Positions 52,336-63,586 of a stretch of DNA of 64,000 nt are shown here, piece after piece. This stretch comes from Symsagittifera roscoffensis (lineage: Eukaryota > Xenacoelomorpha > Acoela > Convolutidae). Position 1 is the first letter of the stretch. Each line of letters opens with the position of its first letter. The stretch lies in the NCBI RefSeq assembly GCF_963678635.1, contig NC_087065.1, forward strand, positions 11,181,579-11,245,578. The letters run 5' to 3'. The translations under genes and the position numbers were made by a program. The notes under the pieces were generated by a model. It worked only from the letters and a program-made list of their open reading frames with translations. It was not told the origin of the DNA and searched no databases.

Positions 52336-53272
52336 TTACTTCAAGGTTTGTGTCTCATCATAGTCGGTCCTCATCGGCAAAGCGTAACCAAGTTTCTTTC
52401 CACGCTGGATTGAAACCGTGGTGTCCAGTGTGTTCAATAACACAATGACACACATTCCGTTTCGAGTTACCGAGAAGCTCCGACCTAAAATCACTGAATT
52501 TTGACTATTTGGATTCGGTACCAAACAAACATGTTTACTATCACTTAACGAAATCAAATTCCTCATTCTGAAAATTGCTACCACAGCCTGTCCCGGCTGT
52601 AGTTTTACCTTTCTATCTAAAAATATTGGTACCTTGTTTACGTTTACATCTGTTATTAATCTATTAATTTGTTTCTTTAAATACTTCCGGTCCGGGTTTC
52701 TAATCCTTTTAGACCATTGTTCAAGTCAATCATCACGTCAAAATTCCTGACAAAATCTCTGCCCAAGATGAATTGGTCGGAGTCGTCCAAAATCTCTACC
52801 AGCAGGAAGCTCATCCAAATATCCCGTCCTCCCATGTGGAGGACCGTTACTGGTGTTCTTTCGGCTACATAAATCGCTCCTCGATTGTCTGCAGCCAGTC
52901 GGAGATTCGTCGGAATTAGGTCTTCCCTCGTGAAGCCCATTCTTTCCAAGTTTTTTTCGTTATCACGCTTACTACCGCTCCTGTGTGCAGAAGTTCTGTG
53001 ACTCCGATTTTCTTCCCGTTGGTGTCGAGCAGATGTGCAGTCACATCTGCTTCGTATCCAACGTGAACCGCGTCTTGCTCCATCATGGCGTCATGGACTA
53101 TCCTACGGACTTTAAATTCTTCTTCACCCAAATAGTTTTGCCCTATTTGGTCACTGTCTATCGTCACGTAGGTCCTAGTGTAGATACTGATCCCGTCCAC
53201 GTTCAGCATCACTTGATACGGTCCATAGACTTCCACGTAGCAATCGTGAATTTTTTTTCGTTCGAGGGCCAC
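52336..53272 (-). pseudogene. protease in A (catalytic Asp lost)
   Basis: Frames 53272-52916, 52949-52677 and 52584-52336. The active-site motif reads LHTGAV, with His replacing the catalytic Asp. The later LGRDFVRNFDVMIDL block is intact. It ends in TAA at 52336 after ETQTLK. Confidence 0.88.
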
Positions 53273-55888
53273 CCGTTGTCAACAACGCTCCTACAGCACT
53301 CGACTCAGTGCGTGGCTCTACCTGCCTCAGATAATCTGCATAGTAAACTCTGAGGGTTCACTTAGGTTCCTGATCACCTGATGTCCCGCAACCGAAATTT
53401 TTGACTGTATTCTGCTTCCTTGTGGCACCATTCCGAACGCTTAGTTTCATGCTCAAACCGCTTGGTGCTTTCGTTTCTTCGAATTTTGATGCCTCGAAGG
53501 CGTTCAGCTTCTCCTGTATCTTCTCATTCTCTAGTTCGAGCTTCACCATTTGTTCGATCTCCTTCGTCACCAACTCCTGCTGGTCTTTGTTTAGAGCATC
53601 CCTCGGGGCTGCCCCATAGTCGATCTTGAAATCATCCGCCGCAGTCACCGTTTCCGGTTCACGTATCTCCTCCGTTACCGCATGCATCTTCCTGCGGTTT
53701 TTCTTTTCTGCGTGCCTCCGCTTCACTGAACAGGCGAGCTTTTATACATACCTTAGATACATGATGGTCCGTTGAACTGTAATTTGCACAAGAACGCCTC
53801 TTGTCCATATCGTCCCTCGGTTTATACCAGTTGCTCCCTTGGTTTGCTGGTCCGTTGTTAAAATTGTTAATCGTTCATGTTATATCCAGATCTCGATGAA
53901 GGCTTCAGCAAAAGATATTCTTCTGACTTGAGTCTCAACTCCTCTGGTGTTGGCGCATTGGTTGAGAGTGGTGTGTAATGTGTCGCTAAAATTGTTCGAA
54001 GCTCATCATTCTTCACACCATCGATGAATTTTGAGGCTCCTGCTGGGTTCATCATCTGTTTGACTCATCTGGTTGGCTACGCCTTCTCAGCATCTCCAAA
54101 TTGTCTAGAAACTTGTCTATCGTCTCATCTTCACGTTGCCTCCGTTTCTCGAAGCGCATCCTTGCTTGGTGTCCTTGCACCGTTGAGCCAAAACGGTTTA
54201 GTAAGATTTCAAAGATTTTCACAGCAGTGTCCCGCTGGTATTGCTTTTTGGCCATCACGCAGTTTAGGGCTGTCCCTTCCAAGTTGCTGGTAAGAGCACT
54301 GCATTCTTGCCTTTCTGACAACTCCTCTTCTTCAAATTGTAATATCATCACCTCTATCCAGGTATCAATACAGCAATCAGATTCGTCTTTATGGCATGTT
54401 GGTTTCTTAAAAACCCTTCTGGACTCTTCACTATGTTCATTGGTTTTAGATATTCTCGTAAGGAATGTTTCCAAAGACCTGTTCAGAGGTTCAAAGGCTG
54501 CGGCCTTGATGTAGCGTCTCTTGAATGCCCCGCCTGAGTATCATTGCCCCCTGATAAGGGCTCTGGATTTGGATTTTCCCTCATGTCTGAATCGCTGAGA
54601 TTGTTTCTTCCTTGGCTCGCATGACTCCTGTTCCTGGAATCACATCTCCCAGTCGCATATGTATCTTGCGTCGGTCGTTCGTTTGAGGTCTGTCTGCTGC
54701 TAGTTGAACTTCCTCTGTTGTTTGGGCCCCGTGTTCTATTGTCCCCTGTGGCATAGCCTGATAAACTGCCCCTTTTTCTAGTGGATCCATATGTCCTTCT
54801 ACTATTCTGTTGTTCATTGAAGTTCACCCTCAGTCTGCTCTTGTTCAAGTTGCGGTTGATTTCTTCACGCAGACTTTCTCTCTCGACGTGGACTGCCCTT
54901 TCTAGTTCACTCATTCTTAAGGACATCTGTTCATTCTGTTCTCCTATGCTGCCCACTATGTTGGTCAAGGCCTCTTCAATTCCGTTATCCACTAATGGCG
55001 TCACAAGTGGCGGTGTCACCATGTCGATCCCAGGTAGCTTGGTGCTGGTCGATATTCGGGCTTTGATTCTCTGCCTCGACGTCGTTTCATTATCCACCTC
55101 TGAATCAGGTGCGTTGCTTAGCACTGTGTTCCTATTCTTCCCAGTTCGCATTTCCGAATTCGTCAGGTTCACAAAGTCTTCTGACTGGCCTGATCCATTT
55201 GTGGTCTTGTTCCTTGTCCTCACTACACCAAATTGGTCCATGGTGCCAGTCTCTCTATCGATGTATGCGTCATTCTCCTGAGTCGAGCTATTGAGGCTGA
55301 CTTGAGATCCAAAGTCATCTTGCCCATCTCTTCTTCTTCCTGGGTTTCTGCTTCATCGTCTGTACTCGTTCCCATGGTAAACGGAAATAAATTTCCGAAA
55401 TTGTTCTTCACTCTTTCTGAAAAGTATGAGGACGTTGCCGGTTTCTCCGTCACGCCAACGACCATGGTGTTGTCTGTGGGTGATCTTGTAGTTGCCAAAT
55501 TTTCAGTAGAGATGTCGGACAGTTCCGAGTTCTTTTCTCGGTCCAGGGTACCGGTGGAAATGGCAAAATCTTGGCCTTGTTCTACCGGAGTAGATTCACT
55601 CGCCAAATATCTGTTTCCTCTCCCCTCCGGTCCATGTCCCTGCTGGTTTCCATCCATGGCATGATCAGGATGGACCTCTACTTCTAACATTGCCTTTTGT
55701 CCTTCTGAGGACTTTTGACTCCTGGTGTCAACCATTCCGCCTGAAACTTTCGTCCCTTTGTCGGGTCGGGTTCGTGTGATCCTTTCCACAAAAGAGTCGC
55801 TCATTGCTTTTCTCTGTTTCTCTGGTATGAATTTCCTGGAGCTATCACTTAATTTAGGTATCCTGGACTTGTCTAGACTCATTTTCAA
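53273..55888 (-). pseudogene. gag in A (best-preserved N-terminus, zinc knuckle deleted)
   Basis: Start MKMSLDKSRIPK at 55888. The N-terminal frame (55888-55223) and the next (55241-54483) show the full acidic front and the Arg/Gly/Ser-rich region of Gag. Capsid frame 54474-54052 (to PDESNR) is continuous with 54055-53867. Near 53750-53790 the first zinc knuckle has Tyr for its second Cys, and a deletion removes the rest of it and the whole second knuckle. The charged coiled region is at 53726-53358. Confidence 0.85.
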
Positions 55889-57817
55889 TTTATCACATCT
55901 TACTGCCTATACACTCAATTCGATTGCTGGTGTCCTTTTAGTCTGACTACTGATAACAATAAAACAGCACAATAAATTCCAAAAGTTTCTAATAAAGAGT
56001 GACTACGAATCCTTGTTTGTTATCACAGTACAGCGTGTGTACAATTTGTTCACAATAATCGATTGTTAGTTGTAAGATGTGAAGCTAGCATAGTATGATG
56101 ATATCAATTTATTTAAAAGATAGTGTTCTCACTACCCAATCAAGAACATATATTATAGATTTAAAACCAAAATGAAGAAAATTAAGAAATTTTTCTGTGA
56201 AAAAAGGTATGTGTTTTGTACTTTAGTCAGTCGCAATGTAATAGTCGAACTTGTCTCTAAAGAAAGAGTTTTCCTTGCCGCACCAAACAGACAAAACTTG
56301 AAGTCAGTACTTTTCTCAAGTGGGCGTCTATTGCACCCACCGAGTCCTGTGTTACCTATCTGCCTACGGACTGCTCGAGCTAGACCTACTAAAATCTTCA
56401 GGGCAATCACTTTTCCCAATCCACACAAATCAGTTACACTTACAAATCAGTTGTTCAATTTAGACTTAGTGTTGCGAATATCCGAGTTTAGACCTGTTTT
56501 CTTTTGGTCTGGTCTTTTATAGAAGGCAAGTTACCAGTGCAGTCACTGTTTCCTAGCCTGTCTCTTAATAACCTAATACCTTGCACTATTTTCTTTTCTT
56601 TTGCCTAACTAAGTATTGAAAAAATAATACCCCTCCGGGTTGACAAAAACAGGACCCCTCCGGATTGGCAAAAAAAGAACTCCTCCGGATTCGAAAAATT
56701 GGGACCCTTCCGGATTGGCAAAATTGGGACCCCTCCGGATTGGCAAAAATAAGACCCCACCCAGATTGTCAAAATTGGGACCCTTCCGGATTGACAAAAA
56801 CAAGACCCCTCCGGATTGGCAAAATTGGGACCCTTCCGGATTGGCAAAATTGGGACCCCTCCGGATTGGCAAAAATAAGACCCCACCCGGATTGTCAAAA
56901 TTGGGACCCTTCCGGATTGACAAAAACAAGACCCCTCCGGATTGGCAAAAAGAAGACCCCTCCGAATTAGTAAAAACAAGACCCCTCCGCATGGGTAAAA
57001 CAAGACCCTTCCGGATTGGTAAAAACAAGAACCTTCCGGATTGGCCAAATTGGGTTTTTTCCGGATTGGAAAATTGAGACTCCTCTGGATTGGCAAAAAT
57101 AGGACCCCTCCGGATTGGCAAAAATAAGACCCCTCCGGATTGGCAAAATTGGGACCCTTCCGGATTGAATGGGACTGCTCCGGGCTTATAAAAATAGCTT
57201 TTCAGAGACTTTCAAATTTTTCACCCGATACCCTTCAGGATACGTTCTCCGATGCTATTATGCTGTTGGAACTAGCTAGGAAGGGGTAGTCTCTTTCCCA
57301 AGGCCCTTCCGGATTGAAGCTAAGCCTCTTATTTGACAATTCACCCTAACTGAGAAGGGTCTTATCACTAGCCTAGTTTCGACTCGACCAAGGTTTTCTG
57401 GTTCCCTTAGCCTTCCCTTTTCGTCTAGAACAGCGTAAAATTGCCTTATTCAACCGTTACTACCCTTTGGTAGGGGTGTTAGGACTTTGCAAAAACAATT
57501 TTATAAAACGTGAAGGGTCTACCTTTCCGAATTAGTGAATTTGCTTAAAAAAATCATAAAAAATTTTCACGCTTTTTTTTTGAATAATTGATGTTTCTAT
57601 GAATAAGCTCACCTAATTTCTAATCTAATGGTACTAAGATCAACTGGATTATTAACAAGTAGTTTCAAAGTTGTTAACCAAAACGTGTTCTTTCTAAAGT
57701 CAAAAAATTTTCTCTCTTATACGTTCCGCCTAACTTTTTTTCGCAATTCTGTTCTTTTCGACCTAGAAATTATTGATCCGAGCTCAAAAGGGCTGTACTC
57801 TTCTAGTTCAGCTCTTC
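55889..57817 (-). other. A leader, gag-proximal part
   Basis: Inverted match to E1 from about 2050 to 3724, non-coding. It contains the 25-bp motif array at 56630-57190. Long apparent ORFs there (57121-56605 and others) are only the repeat read in several frames. Confidence 0.75.
56630..57190 (-). repeat. 25-bp tandem array of the CCGGAGGGGTC motif, about 23 units
   Basis: Units of 24-26 bp of the form acccctccggattggcaaaa(a/t)... on the + strand, that is the CCGGAGGGGT motif of the E1 leader in the same element orientation. I count about 23. There is a higher-order repeat: a block of five units of about 126 bp beginning near 56704 is repeated immediately after. E1 has instead six 41-bp units, and B has none, so the array changes quickly. 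Confidence 0.93.
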
Positions 57818-58576
57818 TAACTGGCGCATTCCTATTAGCAACCAATCGCCCAGCTCTTTGTATCAATTTTCTCACTGTTTGCTCTACGACTGGGTCACCT
57901 AGGGTGTCAATCGGGTCCGGGATTGTCACTCGACCAGTTGTAGCTGGGAGTCGCGTCTCCGTCGTTCGACTCAACTCGCGAGGCGTCAAAAGTTCCATCG
58001 GGGACTGCCCACGAGGATTATTCCTTGTAGGTATCACTTTTTCCACGGCTGTCGTCAACGCCAGCCGCTCCGATCGCTCTCTGTACTCGCGCCTCCAGGC
58101 CTCTATTTCTTCACCCTGTTTCTTGTTGCAATCCTCAAACAGTCTCTTCCACATGCCTCTATCTTCTTCTGTACTGAGCATGGTTTTGGTCATTTCGTCC
58201 AGCTCCCTTCTGGTCTTCTCCAGTACTTCTGTTCTTCTATCGTCCCGTTAAGATCTTGCATGGTTTCGTTCGTCTGAACCTCCTCCTCTACTCTCGCCTT
58301 CTTTGGTGGCACAGCTGCTCTCAGTTGTGAACTAGACGAGGCAGCCTCGCTGTTCATTTTTTGATGCATCCTCCTCAATCCAGACCTAGGCTTGGTGGGC
58401 AAAGGCATCTCACCTGGTTGGCAGGTCCTCGAACTTCCCAATCCAGGCTCGTTCGCCGAGTCACTTCATGAGAGAGCGCCGTTTCTCCACCTCATCACTC
58501 TCGTGTTCGGGCGGTTTAGTACTCCTCTTTCTCCATGTGCTGCCATTAATAAGACTTCCGTGGGGCGGTCACCACT
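57818..58576 (-). pseudogene. ORF2 fragment embedded in the A leader
   Basis: Matches the ORF2 coiled-coil half (B 36300-37040) in the same orientation, including the TGA and frameshift shared with A and B. It replaces leader sequence equivalent to E1 about 1510-2050. The left join reads from NRNAP into leader across agaagag repeats (about 57805-57820). The right join falls inside a CCGGAGGGG-like motif (58570-58577). It cannot encode a useful protein here. Confidence 0.85.
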
Positions 58577-58997
58577 CCGCTTTTGTTCAATCTCCGAATT
58601 AGGGTGATTAACTCGGAAACTCGCGGTTCGATGAAGGGTCACTACAGTGCAGTCACTGTCGAGCCCCCCACAGAGTAATATCTTCTCTTTTGTACAAAAA
58701 GGGATACAACACTTTTAACGATACCCAACAGTCGATTGTTGTTGTCCTTGAGCCCCTTCTTGTCACTCCTTGAACTGCTTGCCGGATCAGTCTTCTTCTC
58801 TAATCCCGAGAACCTTCCGGATTAAGCGCAAATTAGCAATAAAAAGCTTAAATACTCAAATAACCCTAGAGTACAAGCACCCCAAACAGCCCACAAATTT
58901 GATCGTAAAGATCCTGACTGATATAAATGCCTGCAACAACAATATATCTACCAACAACAAACGGGGGCGGTCGGATCACTTCGCGTCTGGGGGGATA
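58577..58997 (-). other. A leader, LTR-proximal part
   Basis: Inverted match to E1 about 1085-1510; no gene. It begins directly at the LTR end, lacking the 400-bp segment found in E1. No primer-binding site could be recognised with confidence. Confidence 0.75.
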
Positions 58998-60229
58998 TGT
59001 AACGTTCGTCCGGAAGTACATATCGACGGAAAACAAAGCTAGGTCCTAACACGACTGGCCAACGTCTAGACAGAGCTTTATATGCTTTTCACCGTCTCTA
59101 CCAAAGCCAGTTCTTTTGGTGGTCTTTCTAACATCGGGTCGACAAAAAGGTTACTGCTTTCGGCTTCGGTCAAAACACTCAAATTAACTTACTTACATGC
59201 AAAATTAGTGAGCTCAAGGCTGGGTCTCAGTATCCCCAGACCACGAGGTCACTACTAAAATCAGGGCTACTACTTTTTATTGAATTATTATTGTTTTTGT
59301 TCAGTAGATAAAAATCATCATCTCCATCGAAGATGGATCAATGCTCTCCCCCAACTCCTAGCTTTCCATCCTTGCAAATTGAATTCAAATGTTAATTAAA
59401 TTCAATTCAAGACATAACCGGGAAGCTAAAAATTTATATCAAAGAGTTTCACTTCAACTCCCGAGACCGAGACCCCTCCGGATTCCTGAATCCGGGGAAA
59501 TAACGTCCTTATCTTCCTTCCGGAAGGCTGTCTTCTAGCCTTCACCGTTGTTGTGAACGGCCTTGCAACTATTGTAGCGATACAATAGTTGCAACTCGGA
59601 GCGGTATCTGCTAACTCTGCAATTCGTTGTCGTTTTTCAATCACAATTCTTGTAGTTATCGCTATCGCAACTATTGTTGTTCTGATTTTATTCTGATTTT
59701 CTTCCAAAATGGCCATTTTTGACGCTTCTCAGAATTATTACGTCATCACTTTGAATTTTTAAAATTTCAAAATACCAGAATATCTTGACCTTCACCGTTT
59801 GACTAATCGTCCCAATAACGTTGTTAATCTCTTAAAATCGTCATTTCGGAAGGTTAGCTGCTAAAATTTCGAATCCATTCAATCTGCAGTTTTGTCCATT
59901 CTGGTCGAATGTCACATACTCCTCGGACAGCCCGGTCAATGTCCCCATTGAATCTCGCAATGTTCGTAAAATTGGTACAGTGTCATCGAACAGAATTTAC
60001 AAAATGCACGAATTTACTTTTATCCGCGTTATCTCGACTCACTGCAGAATATAAATGGCATCATACTACACAACTATAGCCTTCTAAATTTATTCACTAA
60101 TCTGCACTTTGAGGATATGACTTGAAATAAAACATTTTTTTTGACTTCCAACGTCAATGCCCTGATTCAAAACTTTTTCTCCTAGGTTTTAAAAGGTGTT
60201 AGTTTGCACGACAGTCCTGCCAACCAACA
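58998..60229 (-). repeat. LTR shared by elements C (3') and A (5')
   Basis: Inverted match to both E1 LTRs. It ends ...cgttaca (58998 on the + strand as tgtaacg), and the inferred start TGTTGG is at 60229, giving about 1.23 kb. It contains a roughly 290-bp segment (59455-59745) absent from E1's LTRs. A single LTR lies between the tail of C and the leader of A, the product expected from recombination between LTRs of neighbouring elements. Confidence 0.82.
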
Positions 60230-60748
60230 AGCTTAAATTATCCTACTATGCTTCTTCCCTTCGGAAACTTTAGTTGTTTTTGGTCCTGAATATTAAAACT
60301 AAGGAACTCTGTAGTTAGAAAGAACAATGAAACAATCTCACTCTTCGAGAGATTACCCAAGCCTTTCATGTCAGCACAAAGTAATCAGTTGTCCTAGTTG
60401 ATTAAAAACAGTCATGCAGGCCAGAATATTTAAATATACTCTTTACTCAAGCCTTTCTAAATAAATAGTAAGTGTCTCTAAAGCCACTAACTAAAATCAA
60501 AGAACAAATTTATAAATGCAGCAAATTCTTTAATGTTCAAAACTCAACTAAAAGTTTCAGTTTTCAATTACAACTTGGTTGCTTAGTTTCTCACTTAAGT
60601 TTTTGTCACACACATAAAACAGTTCTGAGTTTTAACTTCTTCTCTTTTGTCACTTCTTTGTCTTTTCTTTTTTCGTCGTTTAGAAGTTCTAAAACTTCTA
60701 AATTCTTCTAATATCGTTTCTTTTTGCATCTTGTCTTCCGGCCATTTG
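60230..60748 (-). other. C 3' untranslated region
   Basis: Inverted match to 20653-21162, and duplicated at 62456-62844. No gene. Confidence 0.65.
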
Positions 60749-60888
60749 TCAATGCTCCATCTCCTCCTCCTGCGACATTGACTCTGCATTTTCAGTTTCT
60801 GTGTCTTGCAACACATCGTTAGCTATTCTGACGCTGTTGGAAGCCGTCCTCCAACACTTCTGCTCTTCTACCCTCTGTTTACACTAAG
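60749..60888 (-). pseudogene. C tail fragment adjoining the pol insert
   Basis: The last roughly 45 codons of the accessory tail (ending EEEMEH-like, TGA near 60749). At 60888 it is joined to integrase sequence. The same tail end exists at 62845-62990. Confidence 0.6.
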
Positions 60889-62465
60889 CCATTTGTCTGA
60901 GGATGGTGAGCTTGAGCAGCCTGTGAGCGTCTCATTAGCTCTTTTGTGAGCTCTCCTACAAAAGCTGTTCCATTATCCGATTGAAATGTCATCGGACAAC
61001 CGTGTCTCGCTATCCACGAGGTCCCCTTTATCCGGAGCTTGTCATGCGATCAGGTTGCTTGTCATGCGATCATTTCTCTGCGCCCTGAGAAGATCCGAAA
61101 GTCTGTATCTCGCCTTCAAGTACGTCTTCATGACCCTCATCTGACTATTCAGCCCATTGGGCCGATGCGTATCCTCTTCCATCTTAACGCATCAAATCTT
61201 TGCCAATGGTTGTGTTTCCTGTTCGGATGGCTGAAGATCAGTCCTGACTACCTCTTTTTGCGGCAACAGGCTCAGCGAACGTTTCGATACCGCTATTGAC
61301 TCCAGATCATCCGCTGCGTTATCAAAGACTCTTTCACCTGGTATGAGGTAGCGATCACTATCAGGGTCCTGGTATACCTCTCTATCCAGATCCTTTGCTC
61401 GAGTTTCCACTAGTAGTGTGTGGATCGCTAATTCTGACAGTTCCGATCCTGAGCTCGAGTTCCTGTCTGAGTAGGTGTCAATTACTGAGTTTCGGGAGTT
61501 GTCATCTGTTGAAGAGTCTGCGACGGAGTCTGCACCATCTCCTGGGTCAGTTCTGTGCTTTCTTCTCATCCATCTGAACTCCCCGGACAAAATTTTGTTC
61601 TCCAGGTCCTGCCTCCCATCAGGAACTTCCTCATCTACATCAGACTCCCCGGACAAACTTCCTTGTCCCGGTTGTTGATCTTGAACTCGCTGGCTCTTCT
61701 CATCGTTCGTATCCCCGGACAAACAATCTTGCATCAGGTTTCGTTCAATTTTTTCACCTTCTTTATCCTGGTCCACAAAGGTAACGGTTTCCTTCGCGTA
61801 TTGCTCCCCTGTTCTCTCCGTCCGTAAGAAGTACTGGTTAAAACCTCGTGTGGTATTGAGGATACTGGTTGCTGAACTTTTGCCCTACAATCCCTCTCGT
61901 TCTCTTCATGTTGTTGTCTGGACGGCATGATCTTCACCTTCTCCCTGACTGTCAGTGATGCCACTGCTGCTGCCCACTCGGGGTCATCTCTGGTCACTTC
62001 TCTCTCTAACAATCCACCCAGCATCCGCATCACTTGCGGTGTGACCTGCACCGTTTTATCTAACAATGAGAGGCTGTTAATAATCATGCAAGAGAGTTCC
62101 TGCTGGACCAGTTTTGAGCGCAGAAACAGATCCAAGGGCACCGGGTCCTTCTTGGATAGGATCTTTATCTCGGCTGCTTTCTCCACAGCTAACTCAGGAT
62201 GTCCTGGAATTGGATGTCCAGACTTGTCCAACCATCTGGTCAAGGGAAGTGCCACATAGGTTTCTTAGTCCAGAAACGAGAATCCTTCCTTTACTTCCGC
62301 CTGATTGGCTTGCTTCTGTTCCAGTCTTTCATAGAACTCGGTTTTTTTGCTGAGTCTGGCAGCGTTCTGGTGTTTGTCACGCATCCTGTGCTCGATTATC
62401 ATGTGGTAGCCATCCAATCTTACTATCCATTTACCAATATAACTCCATCTACCCAAGCCTTTCAT
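60889..62465 (-). pseudogene. pol fragment inside the C tail: RNase H end, linker, partial integrase
   Basis: Same orientation as C. 62465-62265 is the RNase H end (NAARLSKK) and 62255-61734 and 61776-61192 the linker with DCLSGDT and SLSGES. The gatcgcatgacaagc duplication with TGA is identical in form to E1's (61036-61075). The sequence then jumps from ggacctcg (about 61020) to integrase (FQSDNGTAF, HPQTNGL) at 61015-60889. The integrase zinc-binding part and first Asp are deleted. Tail sequence flanks it as a direct repeat on both sides. Confidence 0.85.
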
Positions 62466-62844
62466 GTCACCACAAAGTGATCAGTTTTCCTTGTTGATTA
62501 AAAACAGTCATGCAGGCTGGAATATTTAAATATACTCTTTACTCAAGCCTTTCTAAGTAAATAGTAAGTGTCTCTAAAGCCTCTAACTAAAATCAAAATG
62601 CAAATTTACAAATGCAACAAATTCTTCAATGTTCAAAACTCAACTAAATGTTTCAGTTTTCAATTACAACTTGGTTGCTTAGTTTCTCACTTAAGTTTTT
62701 GTCACACACATAAAACAGTTCTGAGTTTTATTTTCTTCTCTTTTGTCACTTCTTTGTTTTTTCTTTTTTCGTCGTTTAGAAGTTCTAAAACTTCTAAATT
62801 CTTCTAATATCGTTTCTTTTTGCATCTTGTCTTCCGGCCATTTG
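62456..62844 (-). repeat. second copy of C 3' UTR
   Basis: Close match to 60360-60748, the two copies flanking the pol fragment as direct repeats. It ends at acccaagccttt near 62456, where pol sequence begins. Non-coding. Confidence 0.8.
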
Positions 62845-63586
62845 TCAATGCTCCATCTCCTCCTCCTGCGACATTGACTCTGCACTTTCAGTTTCTGTGT
62901 CTTGCAACACATCGTTAGCTATTCTGACGCTGTTGGAAGTCGTCCTCCAACACTTCTGCTCTTCTACCCTCTATTTACAACAAGGTAGGGGATCTACATT
63001 AGATTCTTTGTTTCTGCAGAAGCTATTGTGAAGGCACAACGTCACGTTTCTCTCCAAATCTTCCTTCAACATCTCTTCTTTCTCCCTTCCATCACGTTCA
63101 AATTTTCTCTTCACAGCGGTGGTCACTGCATTCCGATGAGTCACGAAAGCTCGCTTGAAAACTCCTGCCCCAATGTCCAGCTGATACACACTGTACACTC
63201 TGCCTAAGCTTCTTGGCATACTCATACAACCATCCAGTCATGTTGGCTCTAAACCATGGCATCAGTAGTCTTCTTTCCCATATCTTTTTTACTTCCATCG
63301 GAATGTTCAGAATCTTGCACATGGTCTCAAAAAGATCTAAATCTTTTAGACAATCCAATTTCTGCAATTGTTCTCTCGTTGGCGCCTTCTGTCTTTTGTT
63401 CTCTCTCACCTTAGCCTCCAGCCACCTTATCGCCATCATAACTCCCACTATCACTATTGTTATGGGCCGTGATGAGTCTGGTAAACCCATGGAGAGCAGC
63501 TTTCCAGAGTCCAAGATCAACACCAGATTACTACCCTCGGGATACCACCAGGTCTGCAGCAAGCAGTGGCATGGAAACTCCTCCAA
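62845..63586 (-). pseudogene. C accessory membrane segment and tail
   Basis: The best view of the accessory C-terminus: 63586-63098 reads through a hydrophobic segment of about 16 residues (ITIVIVGVMMAIRWL, near 63440-63490) with charged flanks, then a basic helical tail (APTREQLQKLDCLKDLDLF). A frame break near 63200 is followed by 63225-62971 with CLHNSFC and PLPCC. It would be a single-pass membrane protein end. Orientation in the membrane and function are unknown. Confidence 0.6.

Larger units (their letters stand above)
46216..60229 (-). mobile_element. A: LTR retroelement of the same family, - strand, 3' truncated
   Basis: Reads right to left: 5' LTR (60229-58998), leader (58997-55889), gag-pro, pol, macrodomain, and ORF2 up to the beginning of the SGNH domain, where it is cut and joined to B's leader. 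It has no accessory region, 3' UTR or 3' LTR of its own. Protease and RT catalytic residues are mutated. Confidence 0.88.

Noticed and set aside
56605-57121. Overlapping 100-170 codon ORFs in four frames, with repeated FCQSG/NPEG peptides
   Set aside because: They are the 25-bp tandem motif array read in several frames; the array lies in the leader, and the equivalent E1 region is arranged differently and does not code.
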